Shown: positions 36,186 through 46,893, counted from the first letter of the stretch. The stretch: 64,000 nucleotides of DNA from Xenophilus arseniciresistens (GCF_028023875.1 NZ_JAQIPB010000001.1:620001-684000), one strand, 5' to 3'. Numbers and translations: made by a program. Notes: generated from the letters alone by a model not told the origin.

Positions 36186-37469
36186 TCAGCGGCCGGCGAC
36201 GTGCGTGCGCTCGATCAGGCGGTCGTCGCCCAGCACGATCAGCGCGAACAGCAGCTCTTCCAGCGAATCGGCACGCGCGCTCTTGCGCGCCAGCAGCGGC
36301 GTGGCCTGGGGGTTGAGCACCAGGAAATCCGCTTCGCAGCCCGGCTGCAGGTTGCCGATGGTGCCGGCCAGGCCCAGCGCCTGCGCCGCCCCGGCCGTGT
36401 GCAGCCACCACAGGCGCGAGGGCGCCAGGCTCAGGCCCGGCTTGGTCTGCCCTTCGCGGCCGATGTAGTAGGCCGCCAGCATGGTGTGGAAGGGGCTGAA
36501 GCTGGTGCCACCGCCCACGTCACTGGCCAGGCCGTGGCGCATGTGCGTGCGCTGCGCACCTTCGAAGTCGAAGAAGCCGCTGCCCAGGAACAGGTTGCTG
36601 GTGGGGCTCACGGCCGCGGCCGTCTTCGTGTCGTGCATCAGTTGCCGGTCGGCGTCGTCGAAGTGGATGCAGTGCGCGTACACGGCGCGCTCGCGCATCA
36701 GGCCGAAGCCGGCGTACACGTCCAGGTAGGAGCGCGCCTTCGGGAACAGCTCGCGCGCCCAGCGCACCTCGTCCTTGTTCTCGGCCACGTGCGAATGGAT
36801 CCAGGTGTCGGCGTACTTCGCGGCCAGTTCGCCCGCGCCGCGCAGTTGCGCTTCGGTGCTGGTGGGCGCGAAGCGCGGCGTGATGGCATAGCCCAGCCGG
36901 TCCTGTCCGTGCCAGCGCTGGATCAGCGCTTCGGTGTCGATCAGGCTCTGCTCGGTCTGGTCGCGCACGCCATCGGGCGAATGCCGGTCCTGCAGCACCT
37001 TGCCGCCCAGCATGCGCAGGCCGCGGCGCTGCGCCTCGCCGAAGAAGGCATCGACCGAGGCCGGATGCGAGGTGCAGAAAGTCAGCGCCGTGCTCACGCC
37101 CTGGCGCAGCAGTTCGTCAAAGAAGAAGGTGGCCGCCTCCTGCGCATGGGCAGCCTCGGCAAAGCGCGATTCGGCCGGGAAGGTGTAGTTCTCCAGCCAG
37201 GGCAGCAGGCCGTCGGCCGGCGCGCCGATGATGTCCAGCTGCGGGAAGTGGATGTGCATGTCCACGAAGCCCGGCGCCAGGATGCGCCCGGGCAGATGCG
37301 TGAGCTGCGCATCGGCATGGCTGGCAGCCAGCGCCGCATGGCTGCCCGCGTCGAGCACGCGCTCACGACCCCGTGCATCGGGGCCGGTGACCAGCAGGCC
37401 GTCCTGCTCGTACAGGGCTTGGCCTTCGTCATCGAAGCGAAGCAGGCTGGCGCGGTAGGCTTTTTTCAT
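36186..37469 (-). CDS. guaD: Guanine deaminase
   Basis: Guanine deaminase converts guanine to xanthine. The 427-residue protein is a TIM-barrel amidohydrolase with zinc ligands in GFVDMHIHFPQ (His72, His74), then HSHVAENKDEV, YAHCIHFDDAD and the SDVGGGTSFSPF segment carrying the metal-bound Asp. Length fits GuaD. Upstream on the same strand is a BMP-family binding protein, so a purine salvage unit (binding protein, guaD, perhaps dcd) is likely. It feeds xanthine to the xdhABC genes further along. Confidence 0.95.
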   Translation of the reverse strand: MKKAYRASLLRFDDEGQALYEQDGLLVTGPDARGRERVLDAGSHAALAASHADAQLTHLPGRILAPGFVDMHIHFPQLDIIGAPADGLLPWLENYTFPAESRFAEAAHAQEAATFFFDELLRQGVSTALTFCTSHPASVDAFFGEAQRRGLRMLGGKVLQDRHSPDGVRDQTEQSLIDTEALIQRWHGQDRLGYAITPRFAPTSTEAQLRGAGELAAKYADTWIHSHVAENKDEVRWARELFPKARSYLDVYAGFGLMRERAVYAHCIHFDDADRQLMHDTKTAAAVSPTSNLFLGSGFFDFEGAQRTHMRHGLASDVGGGTSFSPFHTMLAAYYIGREGQTKPGLSLAPSRLWWLHTAGAAQALGLAGTIGNLQPGCEADFLVLNPQATPLLARKSARADSLEELLFALIVLGDDRLIERTHVAGR

Positions 37470-37587
37470 CGTCTTCTTGGGGAATCAGGGAGAGCAGACG
37501 CTCAGGCATGCGATCTTGACGCAGGCCGGCGGCCTGCGCCATGCCTGCATGCGTATGGGGTTCATATGGGCGCCCTGCCCTGCGCCC

Positions 37588-38676
37588 TCAACGATTGATG
37601 CGGCCTTGCACACCTTCAGCCAGCCAGTTCATCTGCTGGATCTGCGCGTCGCTCAGGCTCTGGCCCTTGGCGATCACCACCTTGCCTTCGTTGTCGCGCA
37701 CATCGGCAGCGGCGCGGAAGGGCTGCAGCCGGCCTTCGCCGATGTCCTTCTGCCGCGCCAGCACTTCGCGCTGCACGGCTTCGGGCACCTTGGGGCCGAA
37801 ATCGCCCACGCGGATCATGCCCTCGCGCACGCCGCCCCAGACCGAGCCCGGCTTCCATCGGCCTTCCAGCACCTCGCGCGCGCGCTGCGTGTAGTAACCG
37901 CCCCACTGGTGCGTGACGGCCAGCACCTGCGCCTGCGGCGCCACCTTGCGCATGTCGGAGTGGTAGGCGATGGCGAGCTTGCCGCGCTCCTGCGCGGCCT
38001 GCATCACGGCCGTGGAGCCGGTGTGGAAGGCGATGACGTCGGCGTCCTGGTTGAACAGGGTCATGGCCGCGTCGCGCTCCTTGGGCGGGTCGAACCAAAG
38101 GTCGAGCCAGATCACCTTGACCTGCGCCTTGGGGTTGACCGAGCGCATGCCCAGGGTGAAGGCGTTGATGCCCTGCAGCACCTCGGGGATCGGAAAGCCG
38201 GCCACGTAGCCTGCGACGTTGCTCTTCGTCATGCGGCCCGCCGCGATGCCGGCCAGGTAGCGGCCTTCGTAGTAGCGCGCGTTGGCCGTGGCCACGTTGG
38301 GCGCGGTCTTCAGGCCCGTGACCGATTCGAAGCGGACCTCGGGGAAGTCCTTGGCCACCCGCAGCGTCGGCTCCATGTAGCCGAAGCTGGGCGTGAAGAT
38401 CAGTCCGTGGCCCTGCTGCGCGAGGTCGCGGATCACGCGCTCGGCGTCTGCGCCCTCGGGCACGTTCTCGACGGTGGTGCTGCGCACGCGGTTGCCCAGC
38501 GCGGCTTCCATGGCCTTGCGGCCATCGTCATGCTGGCGCACCCAGCCGGCATCGCCGATGGGCGCAACCTGGACGAAGCCCACCTTGAGCGGGGGCGCCG
38601 AGCCGGGTGCTTGCTGTGAAAAAACGGGGGAGAAAAAACAGGCGGCCGCGAATGCGGCTGCGAGGTTTTTGTACAT
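37588..38676 (-). CDS. BMP-family ABC transporter substrate-binding protein
   Basis: 362 residues with a signal peptide (residues 1-20). The BMP fold is shown by PPLKVGFVQVAPIGDAGWVRQHDDGRKAM, LIFTPSFGYMEPTLRVAKDFP and FVSG-like YEGRYLAGIAAGRMTKSNVAGYVAGFPIPEVLQGIN. BMP proteins bind nucleosides or nucleobases. It is closely related to the protein at 46967, which is lipid-anchored, but has no cognate transporter genes next to it. Position before guaD suggests it delivers a purine. It may use the ABC importer at 48194-51762. Confidence 0.9.
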   Translation of the reverse strand: MYKNLAAAFAAACFFSPVFSQQAPGSAPPLKVGFVQVAPIGDAGWVRQHDDGRKAMEAALGNRVRSTTVENVPEGADAERVIRDLAQQGHGLIFTPSFGYMEPTLRVAKDFPEVRFESVTGLKTAPNVATANARYYEGRYLAGIAAGRMTKSNVAGYVAGFPIPEVLQGINAFTLGMRSVNPKAQVKVIWLDLWFDPPKERDAAMTLFNQDADVIAFHTGSTAVMQAAQERGKLAIAYHSDMRKVAPQAQVLAVTHQWGGYYTQRAREVLEGRWKPGSVWGGVREGMIRVGDFGPKVPEAVQREVLARQKDIGEGRLQPFRAAADVRDNEGKVVIAKGQSLSDAQIQQMNWLAEGVQGRINR

Positions 38677-38713
38677 GGTGTTCCTCTACATGGCCCCGGA
38701 ATGAACAAAGAAA

Positions 38714-38741
38714 AACGCTGCAGCCGGGGCACTGCAGCGTT
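38714..38741 (-). promoter_or_regulatory. Terminator-like hairpin in the BMP gene leader
   Basis: AACGCTGCAG and CTGCAGCGTT form a 10-bp perfect stem with an 8-base loop. On the minus strand it is followed by TTTTTC, like a Rho-independent terminator. It stands 38 bases upstream of the BMP start codon; just upstream of it is a possible -10 box (TACAAT). It could be an attenuator or a 5'-end stabiliser. Confidence 0.5.
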
Positions 38742-38886
38742 GAGGCCGAAATTGTAGAGGCCTCGGCGAGCACATGCCGACGCCAGGGCAGCCAGGGGTC
38801 TGGGCTCGCGATGGCCCGGGCCGCGCATCGGCAAGGGCGCAATGCCGCGCGCCCGCCCAGAATGGCGCAAACCCCGCACCTGCCGC

Positions 38887-40179
38887 ATGTCATCCGTCGC
38901 CGCACCTTCCCCATCCGCCCACCAGAAAGAACACGACGAAGGCCCCTGGCGCCGCAACCTCGCGGTGTGCATGTTCGGCTCCTTCACCACCATCGTGGCG
39001 ATGACCTTGCTGCTGCCCTTCCTGCCGCTGTATGTGGAGCAACTGGGCGTGAAGGCGCACGCGGCCATCGTCCAGTGGTCGGGCGCAGCCTATGGCGCCA
39101 CCTTCCTCACGGCCGCGCTGGTGGCGCCGCTGTGGGGCCGCCTGGCCGATCTGTACGGACGCAAGCTGATGCTGATCCGCGCCAGCCTGGGCATGGCCGT
39201 GGCGATGGCGCTGATCGGCGTCGCGCAGGACGTCTACCAGTTGGTGGGGCTGCGGCTGCTCGCGGGCTTCCTGGGCGGGTACGCCTCGGGCTCGATGCTG
39301 CTGGTGGCCACGCAAACGCCCAAGGCGCGCGCGGGCTGGGCGCTGGGTACCCTGTCGTCGGCCATCATGGCCGGCAACCTCGTGGGGCCGCTGGTGGGCG
39401 GCGTGCTGCCGCCGCTGATCGGCATCCGCGCCACCTTCTTCGCGGCCGGCGCGGTGATCTTCGTGGCCTTCATCGCCACCGCTTTGCTGATCCGCGAAGC
39501 ACCACGCCCACGTGATGCCCGGGGCAAGCCCTTGGGCGCAGGCTGGGCCGCCATCCCCGACAAGGGCCCGGTCACGGCCATGTTCGTCACGGGCATGCTG
39601 CTGATGCTGGCCAACATGTCCATCGAACCCATCATCACCGTGTACGTGGCCACGCTGGTGCACGATGCCGCGCAGGTCACGCTGATGGCCGGCGTGGTGA
39701 TGTCGGCCGCCGCGCTGGGCAGCATCCTTTCGGCCGCGCGCCTGGGCAAGCTGGCCGACCGCATCGGGCACTGGAACGTCATCGTGGCCTGCCTCGCCGT
39801 CTCGGCCCTGCTGCTGGTGCCGCAGGCCTTCGTCACGGCCGGCTGGCAGCTGGTGGTGCTGCGCTTCCTGATGGGCCTGTCGCTGGGCGGGCTGCTGCCC
39901 TGCATCGCCGCGGTGATCCGCCACAACGTGCCCGAGAACGCCGCGGGCCAGATGCTGGGCTGGTCGGTCTCTGCCCAGTACGCGGGCCAGGTCGCCGGGC
40001 CGCTGCTGGGCGGCTACGTGGGCGGGCACATCGGCATGCACGCGGTGTTCATCGGCACTTGCGTGCTGATGGCGGCGGGGGCGATGGGGAACGCGTGGGT
40101 GCAGCGGCGCCGCAGGATCAGCGCCGGCACTTCGGTTCAGGTGATCCGCGCAGGCCGGATGGGCGGCGGCGGGCAGTAG
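38887..40179 (+). CDS. Major facilitator superfamily transporter
   Basis: 430 residues from the ATG at 38887 (a GTG- or ATG-initiated longer form from 38842 is possible; neither has a clear ribosome site). Twelve hydrophobic segments can be traced, with the MFS loop motif GRLADLYGRKLM between helices 2 and 3 and its half-repeat GKLADRIGHWN. The N-terminal helix begins near residue 28. The pattern matches multidrug-resistance type drug:H+ antiporters. Divergent from the BMP gene. Substrate is unknown. Confidence 0.88.
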   Translation: MSSVAAPSPSAHQKEHDEGPWRRNLAVCMFGSFTTIVAMTLLLPFLPLYVEQLGVKAHAAIVQWSGAAYGATFLTAALVAPLWGRLADLYGRKLMLIRASLGMAVAMALIGVAQDVYQLVGLRLLAGFLGGYASGSMLLVATQTPKARAGWALGTLSSAIMAGNLVGPLVGGVLPPLIGIRATFFAAGAVIFVAFIATALLIREAPRPRDARGKPLGAGWAAIPDKGPVTAMFVTGMLLMLANMSIEPIITVYVATLVHDAAQVTLMAGVVMSAAALGSILSAARLGKLADRIGHWNVIVACLAVSALLLVPQAFVTAGWQLVVLRFLMGLSLGGLLPCIAAVIRHNVPENAAGQMLGWSVSAQYAGQVAGPLLGGYVGGHIGMHAVFIGTCVLMAAGAMGNAWVQRRRRISAGTSVQVIRAGRMGGGGQ

Positions 40180-40215
40180 CATGCCGGGTTTGCCCTTGCG
40201 AACCCAGATCTGCAC

Positions 40216-40707
40216 ATGCCCGACTCCCTCGACGAAGACATCCCCTCAATCCACGAAGATCGCCTCTGGCGCGACAACGGCTGGACGGCCAGCGTCATCA
40301 AGAACGAGGATGACGATGGATGGGCGGTGGCGATGACCCTTGATGGTCATGCCGAGCCTGCGTTGGTCGGCCCCTGGACGATGGGGCGCGACAAGAAGAA
40401 CCCCAAACCGCTGGATGTGTCGGCCTTCAACACGCTGGTGAAAACGGCCAGCGAGGTGCTGCGCAGGCATGAGCAGCATGTGGCCGCGCAGCTGCACAAG
40501 GAAGTTCAGATCGAGGTCGGCGGCGCGCGCGTAACGGTCGCGCTCGACATCGAGCCAGATGAAGAGAACCCTGTTGCAACGCTCACGGCCACCGGGGCGG
40601 ACGGCAGCGCGCTGGCGGCAGTGCGCGTGGGGCCGAACCACCAGCTCAACCGCGCGTCGGCGCAGCGGTGGGCGGAGGCGGGCTACCCGCGGCCGCGCGA
40701 GGAATAG
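40216..40707 (+). CDS. Hypothetical protein
   Basis: 163 residues, unrecognised. Acidic overall (N-terminus PDSLDEDIPSIHEDRLW), no signal peptide or membrane segment. It has a predicted beta-rich C-terminal stretch (VQIEVGGARVTVALDIEPDEENPVATLTATGADG). Lies 36 bases behind the MFS gene on the same strand, and may be translated with it. Confidence 0.6.
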   Translation: MPDSLDEDIPSIHEDRLWRDNGWTASVIKNEDDDGWAVAMTLDGHAEPALVGPWTMGRDKKNPKPLDVSAFNTLVKTASEVLRRHEQHVAAQLHKEVQIEVGGARVTVALDIEPDEENPVATLTATGADGSALAAVRVGPNHQLNRASAQRWAEAGYPRPREE

Positions 40708-41119
40708 GGCGTTAGCGATTCGCTTGAGCGGGTTGCGGCTCTGCATCGCCGCTGCGGTCTGCCACAACGTGGCTGAAGCCCCCGCCGGGATGATCTGAAG
40801 CGGAGCAGAACGTCGACGCACGAACTTCCGCTTGGTGCCCGGTGCCGTCGGCGGACCAGGCGGATAGATTGCCCGAGAGCGGCCAGTCGGCTAGGTAAAA
40901 ACGCCTTCAGGCCACTTCGATCTGCTCAGGCCGTGAGCCTTCGCGGATAGTTACGCCTTGTGTTCACCTTAGCTATTCGGAACATCAAGTTCTGGCTGAC
41001 CAGTCCCAAAGGACTTTCGACGCTGGACTACGAAGTCCTATCGGCGCCCAAAGAAGCAGACGTCCGAGCCACCGCGTTGCTCCAGAATTCCGGAGCAATT
41101 CTCCTTCGCGAACGTCTAT
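40708..41119. other. Intergenic stretch before the STAND-type gene
   Basis: 412 bases with lower GC than the neighbours. I see no gene, tRNA or repeat. The frame of the large gene is open upstream from 41000 to 41119 but contains no usable start codon, so translation begins at 41120. A small open frame at 40960-41196 overlaps the gene start in another frame and is probably not coding. The promoter was not identified. Confidence 0.5.
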
Positions 41120-44100
41120 ATGACCCCAATGATCAGCGTCCCCGTTTCGACCGTACTGCCCCTCACCGCAGAGGGCGCGGTGGATTTGCTGACTAGCCTC
41201 TTGAAGGTCGAGTCGGCCTACGCCAAGCTCAGTCCTGCCGTCGTCACGATCTCGAGTCGGCTCACCGTCGCAGATGGCGGCATCGACGCAGAAATTGACG
41301 TTCCTGCGGGCGCGCCGGTTCCTGCAGACTGTTTCTTTGCAGCTGGCCTGACGGGCATTCAGCTGAAGTCCGGCATCTCTTTCAAGCCGTGGACGGAGAG
41401 CTCAGTCCGCGGAGAGTTGATCGACAAGGCCGGCAACCTCTTCCCCGAGGTGGCTCGCCTGATCGCAAGAGGAGGGCGCTACGTGGTCGTGTGCACGGGG
41501 CACGATCTCACCCCTCAGCAGCGCAATGACGCCTGCGAGCGCGTCATCAGCGTGTTCAAGTCTTTGGGCTTGGGAGATTGTGCCGGGATGGTCGACGTCC
41601 TGGGGGCCAGCCAGCTGGCAAGCTTTGCCGAGCGTTACCCGGGCATTGCGGCAGGGCTGACCTTCGACACCATCCAGGAAGCTTGGGTGCTCAACGAGTG
41701 GGCTCGCGATGCGCACATGAGCAATGCGTTTGAGTCGGCGCCGGCTCAGGCTGAGCTGATCGATCAGATTCGGGCAGGCATCGACGGCGACGCGAAGCAC
41801 ATCCGCGTCCTGGGTGAGCCGGGTTTGGGCAAGACGCGCATGGTGCTCGAGGCCCTGAGGGCGCCACATCTCGCTCCTGCGGTGTTGTACCTGCGCCATG
41901 GCGCGCAATTCGGTCAGACGGCGTTGTTCCGACAGTTGCTGAGGACCGGCTGGACCAAGCCTCTCGTGCTCGTGCTCGACGATCTGTCGGAGGGCGACAT
42001 GTCCGACGTGTGGCGCCATTTGAAGACGCGCTGTGGCGCGCTGAAGTTGATCTCCCTGGACCACGGCCACGACGAGGGAAATGACGACGAGATCGTCCGT
42101 CTCCAAGCGCCGCGAATCCCCGACGAAACCATCCGCAAGATCCTCGCCAGCCGAGTGGGCGAATCCGATGGACTGAGGCGTTGGGTCGAAATCTGTGAAG
42201 GCTCGCCGCGCGTTGCGCACGCGGTTGCAGAGAATCTGGCGGCAAATCCCGCTGATTTGCTGCGGCCACCGGCAACCATCCCGCTCTGGTCGCGGTTCCT
42301 GCACGGCTATGGAGCACAGGAGGGCGCAGCGTCAAGGCAAGTTGACTGCGTGGCTCACCACCTAGCCTTGTTCAGTCGATTCGGATTTGAAGACCCCGTC
42401 TCGGATGAGGCTGCTTACATCGCGGGGCTGGTGCACAAGGTGGATCAAACGATCGGCTGGGCACGTTTCCAGGAAATCGTCCAGAGCCTCCGGTCTCGAC
42501 GCGTTCTGCAGGGCAGCCGAACTCTGTTCTTTGTTCCAAAAGCGCTCCACATCTACCTTTGGAAGCAGTTCTGGACACGCTACGGGCGAGGCTTTGATTT
42601 CGTGTCGGTCTTTGAGACCATGCCCGCATCGCTCCACGCCTGGTTCTTGAACAAGTTCAGGTTCGCCGAAGGAAAGGATGCTGCGTTCGTCGTCGAGCAG
42701 ATTCTGAAGCCGGAGGGCGTCTTCTCCAGCCGTGCGGTGCTGACTTCGGCGACGGGATCACGATTTCTGTCCACCTTGGCTGAACCCAACCCGGCCGCTG
42801 TCTTGCGCCTGCTGGAGAACACGGTGGCTGCGTGGTCGGATGCCGAGCTCGCGGAATTCAAGTCGGATCGCCAGAACATCGTTTGGGCCCTTGAAAAGAT
42901 CGCCGTTTGGCCGCAGTACACCGTGAGGGCTCTGAATGCTTTGGCGCGCTTTGCGGTCAACGAAAACTCGGACTACTCGAACAACGCGACCGGCACGCTG
43001 CTGGGGCTCTTCCTCATCGGACCCGAGGCCGCTGCGACGGAGGCTAGTCCCGAGCAACGGCTGCCCGCCCTGCTTACGATGCTCAGAGGGAGCACAGATG
43101 CCGAACGGCTGCTCGGTCTCAAGGCAATGGGATCAGCCTTGAATGCAGGCGGCACGGGATTTCGGACCGTGGGGCCAGAATACCAAGGACTCCAGCCGCG
43201 AGCGAAGCTGTGGCGTCCGGCCACCTACGGCGACTGGTGGCAGGCGCACCTGCTCTATTTCCGCGCGCTGGTCGACGAGACCGCGACATGGCCGGCGGCA
43301 CTGCGGCCGCAAGTTTGCTCAGCCCTGCTCGATGCTGTGAGTCATCAGATCCGCCTGCAGCCCTGCGCCGAGCTCGCGTTTCAGGTCTTGGAGCAGTTGA
43401 CCTCTGACAGTGCCATGGCATCTAGCCAGCTGAACAATTTCTTCTGGCGCTGGCAGGATCGCGACACGGACGAGCAACACGCCGAGATCAAGCAGCGCAT
43501 CCGACGTTTGGCCCGTCGCTACGCGCGTCGCGACCTGGCCAGTCGCTTTCAGCGCTACGTCCTCGACGTGGATTGGCTCGAATGGGAGGAGGACTTCCGC
43601 GAAAGGCGCAAGCTGGCGCCGACGCATGCGAAGGCTCTGGTTGCAGCGCTCGCGCGGCGCGTGGCCGCGAACCCGCTTCGCCTGGCTGAGATATCGCATT
43701 TGCTGACGCCGACCATCCAGAGCCCGGCGATCTGGTACTTTGGCGAGCAACTGGCTGCGGGCGATACGCATAACGACCTGCTTCGCCCCCTGACAGAATC
43801 GGCCCGCAAGTCTGGCCATGTCACTTGCCTGAATGGCTATCTGACGGGCATGACGACGCAATCGCCCGAGCGATTTGGCGCCTGGTTGGCGGAGATGTTC
43901 CAGAGCCAGGACACGGCAGCGCTGGGCGCAGAAGTGATCCTGCGGTCGCCGTACGCTGACGCCGACTTCGAACGTTGTCTCGACGCCCTGGAGTCGGGTT
44001 GGATAGACCCTTCGCCGTTCGGCCTGCTGCAGTTCGGCGGGGCAATGAAAGCCTTGCCGCTGTCACTCGCGGAGCGGCTGTTCCGGTCGCTTCGCGCGCA

Positions 44101-44896
44101 AGGGACTCCCGAGGCGTTGCAAATGCTCATTGGGTTGATGAATGCGGGCGCGCCAGATCAACCCTTGCCCTGCGGCCCGGAGTTCATCTTTGCCATTGCG
44201 GTGGAGACCATTCCCGGCCCCCGCGTCCTGGGGCATCACTTCGGCTACAGCTGGAGTCGCGCTTGCGAAAGATTGGTCAAGGAGGCGCCTTCTCTTGCCA
44301 TGCCGTTGCTTGAGGCGATCCTTGTTGCGATGGGCAATGAATTCAGGCTGAGTTACGACAACACCGTCGAGGAACTGGTAAAAAAGTTGGTTCCCCTGGA
44401 TCCCGAAGGAGCTTGGCAGGTCACGGCCAGACAATTCGAGGGCACTCTGCCGAAGTGGCGAAGTGATCTGTATCACTGGCTGAAGGGCGGGATCGGCACG
44501 ATGGACGAACGCGAACCGCGAGGCCCCATTGCCTCCATGCCGGAGCACAGCATCTTGGCTTGGATCGAGGTTGACCCCAACGAGCGAGCCGCGTTGATTG
44601 CGCATGCGGCGCTTCCTACGCTCGATGATGAACACGGCGGCAAGCTGACGCGGCAATTGCTGATCAGGTACGGGCACATCTCGGGCGTTAAATCAGGCAT
44701 CAGTGCGTCGTTCCATTCGGGAGGCTGGATGGGCCCTGCAAGCCTGCATCTGAAGGGCCGCAGAGACACCTTGCGCAGATGGCTGGCCGCTGGATTCGAG
44801 TACCCCGTGGCGCAATGGATCGAACAAGAGATCGAAGGTCATGATCGCGAGATTCAGAGGGAAGAAATCCGTGAGGAGCGCGATCACTTCGAATGA
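41120..44896 (+). CDS. Large STAND-like NTPase with PD-(D/E)XK-like N-terminus, candidate anti-phage protein
   Basis: 1258 residues. Residues 50-83 contain GGIDAEID (Asp56, Glu58) and, 25 residues on, QLKSG (Gln81, Lys83). This D-x(n)-(Q)xK pattern is that of PD-(D/E)XK nucleases, such as Mrr and DUF4365-like domains. A P-loop NTPase follows: Walker A GEPGLGKT at 232-239 and Walker B-like LVLVLDD (Asp287, Asp288). The remaining 850 residues are mostly helical without a recognised enzyme motif. This order (nuclease, STAND ATPase, long helical sensor) matches Avs-type defence proteins. The start is the first ATG in frame. The gene is solitary and looks lower in GC than its neighbours. Family membership is inference; only the motifs are seen. 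Confidence 0.72.
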   Translation: MTPMISVPVSTVLPLTAEGAVDLLTSLLKVESAYAKLSPAVVTISSRLTVADGGIDAEIDVPAGAPVPADCFFAAGLTGIQLKSGISFKPWTESSVRGELIDKAGNLFPEVARLIARGGRYVVVCTGHDLTPQQRNDACERVISVFKSLGLGDCAGMVDVLGASQLASFAERYPGIAAGLTFDTIQEAWVLNEWARDAHMSNAFESAPAQAELIDQIRAGIDGDAKHIRVLGEPGLGKTRMVLEALRAPHLAPAVLYLRHGAQFGQTALFRQLLRTGWTKPLVLVLDDLSEGDMSDVWRHLKTRCGALKLISLDHGHDEGNDDEIVRLQAPRIPDETIRKILASRVGESDGLRRWVEICEGSPRVAHAVAENLAANPADLLRPPATIPLWSRFLHGYGAQEGAASRQVDCVAHHLALFSRFGFEDPVSDEAAYIAGLVHKVDQTIGWARFQEIVQSLRSRRVLQGSRTLFFVPKALHIYLWKQFWTRYGRGFDFVSVFETMPASLHAWFLNKFRFAEGKDAAFVVEQILKPEGVFSSRAVLTSATGSRFLSTLAEPNPAAVLRLLENTVAAWSDAELAEFKSDRQNIVWALEKIAVWPQYTVRALNALARFAVNENSDYSNNATGTLLGLFLIGPEAAATEASPEQRLPALLTMLRGSTDAERLLGLKAMGSALNAGGTGFRTVGPEYQGLQPRAKLWRPATYGDWWQAHLLYFRALVDETATWPAALRPQVCSALLDAVSHQIRLQPCAELAFQVLEQLTSDSAMASSQLNNFFWRWQDRDTDEQHAEIKQRIRRLARRYARRDLASRFQRYVLDVDWLEWEEDFRERRKLAPTHAKALVAALARRVAANPLRLAEISHLLTPTIQSPAIWYFGEQLAAGDTHNDLLRPLTESARKSGHVTCLNGYLTGMTTQSPERFGAWLAEMFQSQDTAALGAEVILRSPYADADFERCLDALESGWIDPSPFGLLQFGGAMKALPLSLAERLFRSLRAQGTPEALQMLIGLMNAGAPDQPLPCGPEFIFAIAVETIPGPRVLGHHFGYSWSRACERLVKEAPSLAMPLLEAILVAMGNEFRLSYDNTVEELVKKLVPLDPEGAWQVTARQFEGTLPKWRSDLYHWLKGGIGTMDEREPRGPIASMPEHSILAWIEVDPNERAALIAHAALPTLDDEHGGKLTRQLLIRYGHISGVKSGISASFHSGGWMGPASLHLKGRRDTLRRWLAAGFEYPVAQWIEQEIEGHDREIQREEIREERDHFE

Positions 44897-45132
44897 TGCG
44901 ATCGTGTGATCGGGCAGCCTTGCAGGCGACGATCGCTGCGAACTGGCATTGAGTTGGCGGTCGGGCGCCGTCCGCCGTCCACTTTTCCCGATGCACCGCT
45001 ATCGGGGCGTTGATTGCGCAGGCACGCCCATGTCGTCCCAGAGCGGTCGCTGGCGAGTTTCTGCTCTTGGCCGGAAGCCTCCTATCACAGCGCGCCCAGT
45101 ACCCCACCCATTTCAGTCAAGGCGCACGCACC

Positions 45133-46242
<1,110 letters not shown>

Positions 46243-46389
46243 TCAGCGGGTACCCACAGCGCCACGCGGCCTTCTCGGGGCCGGGGCACAAGCGGCGCGG
46301 CCTACGGTGCACTCAGCAGCTGGCATTCGTGCTGTTCATGGATCGGTGCCGGCACTTTCCATCTGTTCCCCGCTACTGGAGACCCGACC

Positions 46390-46893
46390 ATGACCACCCA
46401 TGCCAACGACCACGCCCGCCTGTGGGACCTGATCAAGGACACCCGCTTTGGCATGTACACGCACCGCCATGCCGGCGGCATGCTGCACAGCCAGCCGCTG
46501 ACCACGCAGAACCGCTCGGTGGACGAGGATGCGACCTTGTATTTCTTCGTGCCGCGCAATGGCGAGATCGTGAGCCATCTGGCCGAGGACGATGGCGTGA
46601 ACGTGGCCTACGCGAACCCGGATTCCGACAGCTACGTCTCCATCGCGGGCCGCGCGATGGTGCTGGAGGATGCGGCGCGCAAGCAGGCGCTGTTCAACGC
46701 CGCGGCCAAGGCCTGGTTCCCCGATGGCCCTGAAGACCCCAACCTCGCGCTGCTGGCCGTGCGCATCGAACACGCCGAGTTCTGGGACGTGAAGGAAAGC
46801 AAGGTGAGCCAACTGCTCAAGATCGCCAAAGCGGCAGTGACGGGCGAAGCCCGGCCGCAGTTGGGGGAACACAAGAAGCTCGATGTGCGCTGA
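46390..46893 (+). CDS. Pyridoxamine 5'-phosphate oxidase-like (general stress protein 26 type)
   Basis: 167 residues, split-barrel FMN-binding fold of the PNPOx-like family. Readable parts are LWDLIKDTRFGMYTHRHAGGMLHSQPL, EDATLYFFVPRNGEIVSHLAEDDGVNVAY and ESKVSQLLKIAKAAVTG. It resembles the general stress protein 26 branch, which binds FMN and FAD but is not the vitamin B6 oxidase. It is divergent from the adenine deaminase and convergent with the BMP gene. Confidence 0.85.
   Translation: MTTHANDHARLWDLIKDTRFGMYTHRHAGGMLHSQPLTTQNRSVDEDATLYFFVPRNGEIVSHLAEDDGVNVAYANPDSDSYVSIAGRAMVLEDAARKQALFNAAAKAWFPDGPEDPNLALLAVRIEHAEFWDVKESKVSQLLKIAKAAVTGEARPQLGEHKKLDVR

Noticed and set aside
40960-41196. 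Small open frame preceding the STAND-like gene
   Set aside because: 78 codons without a ribosome site, overlapping the large gene in another frame; no sequence motif.
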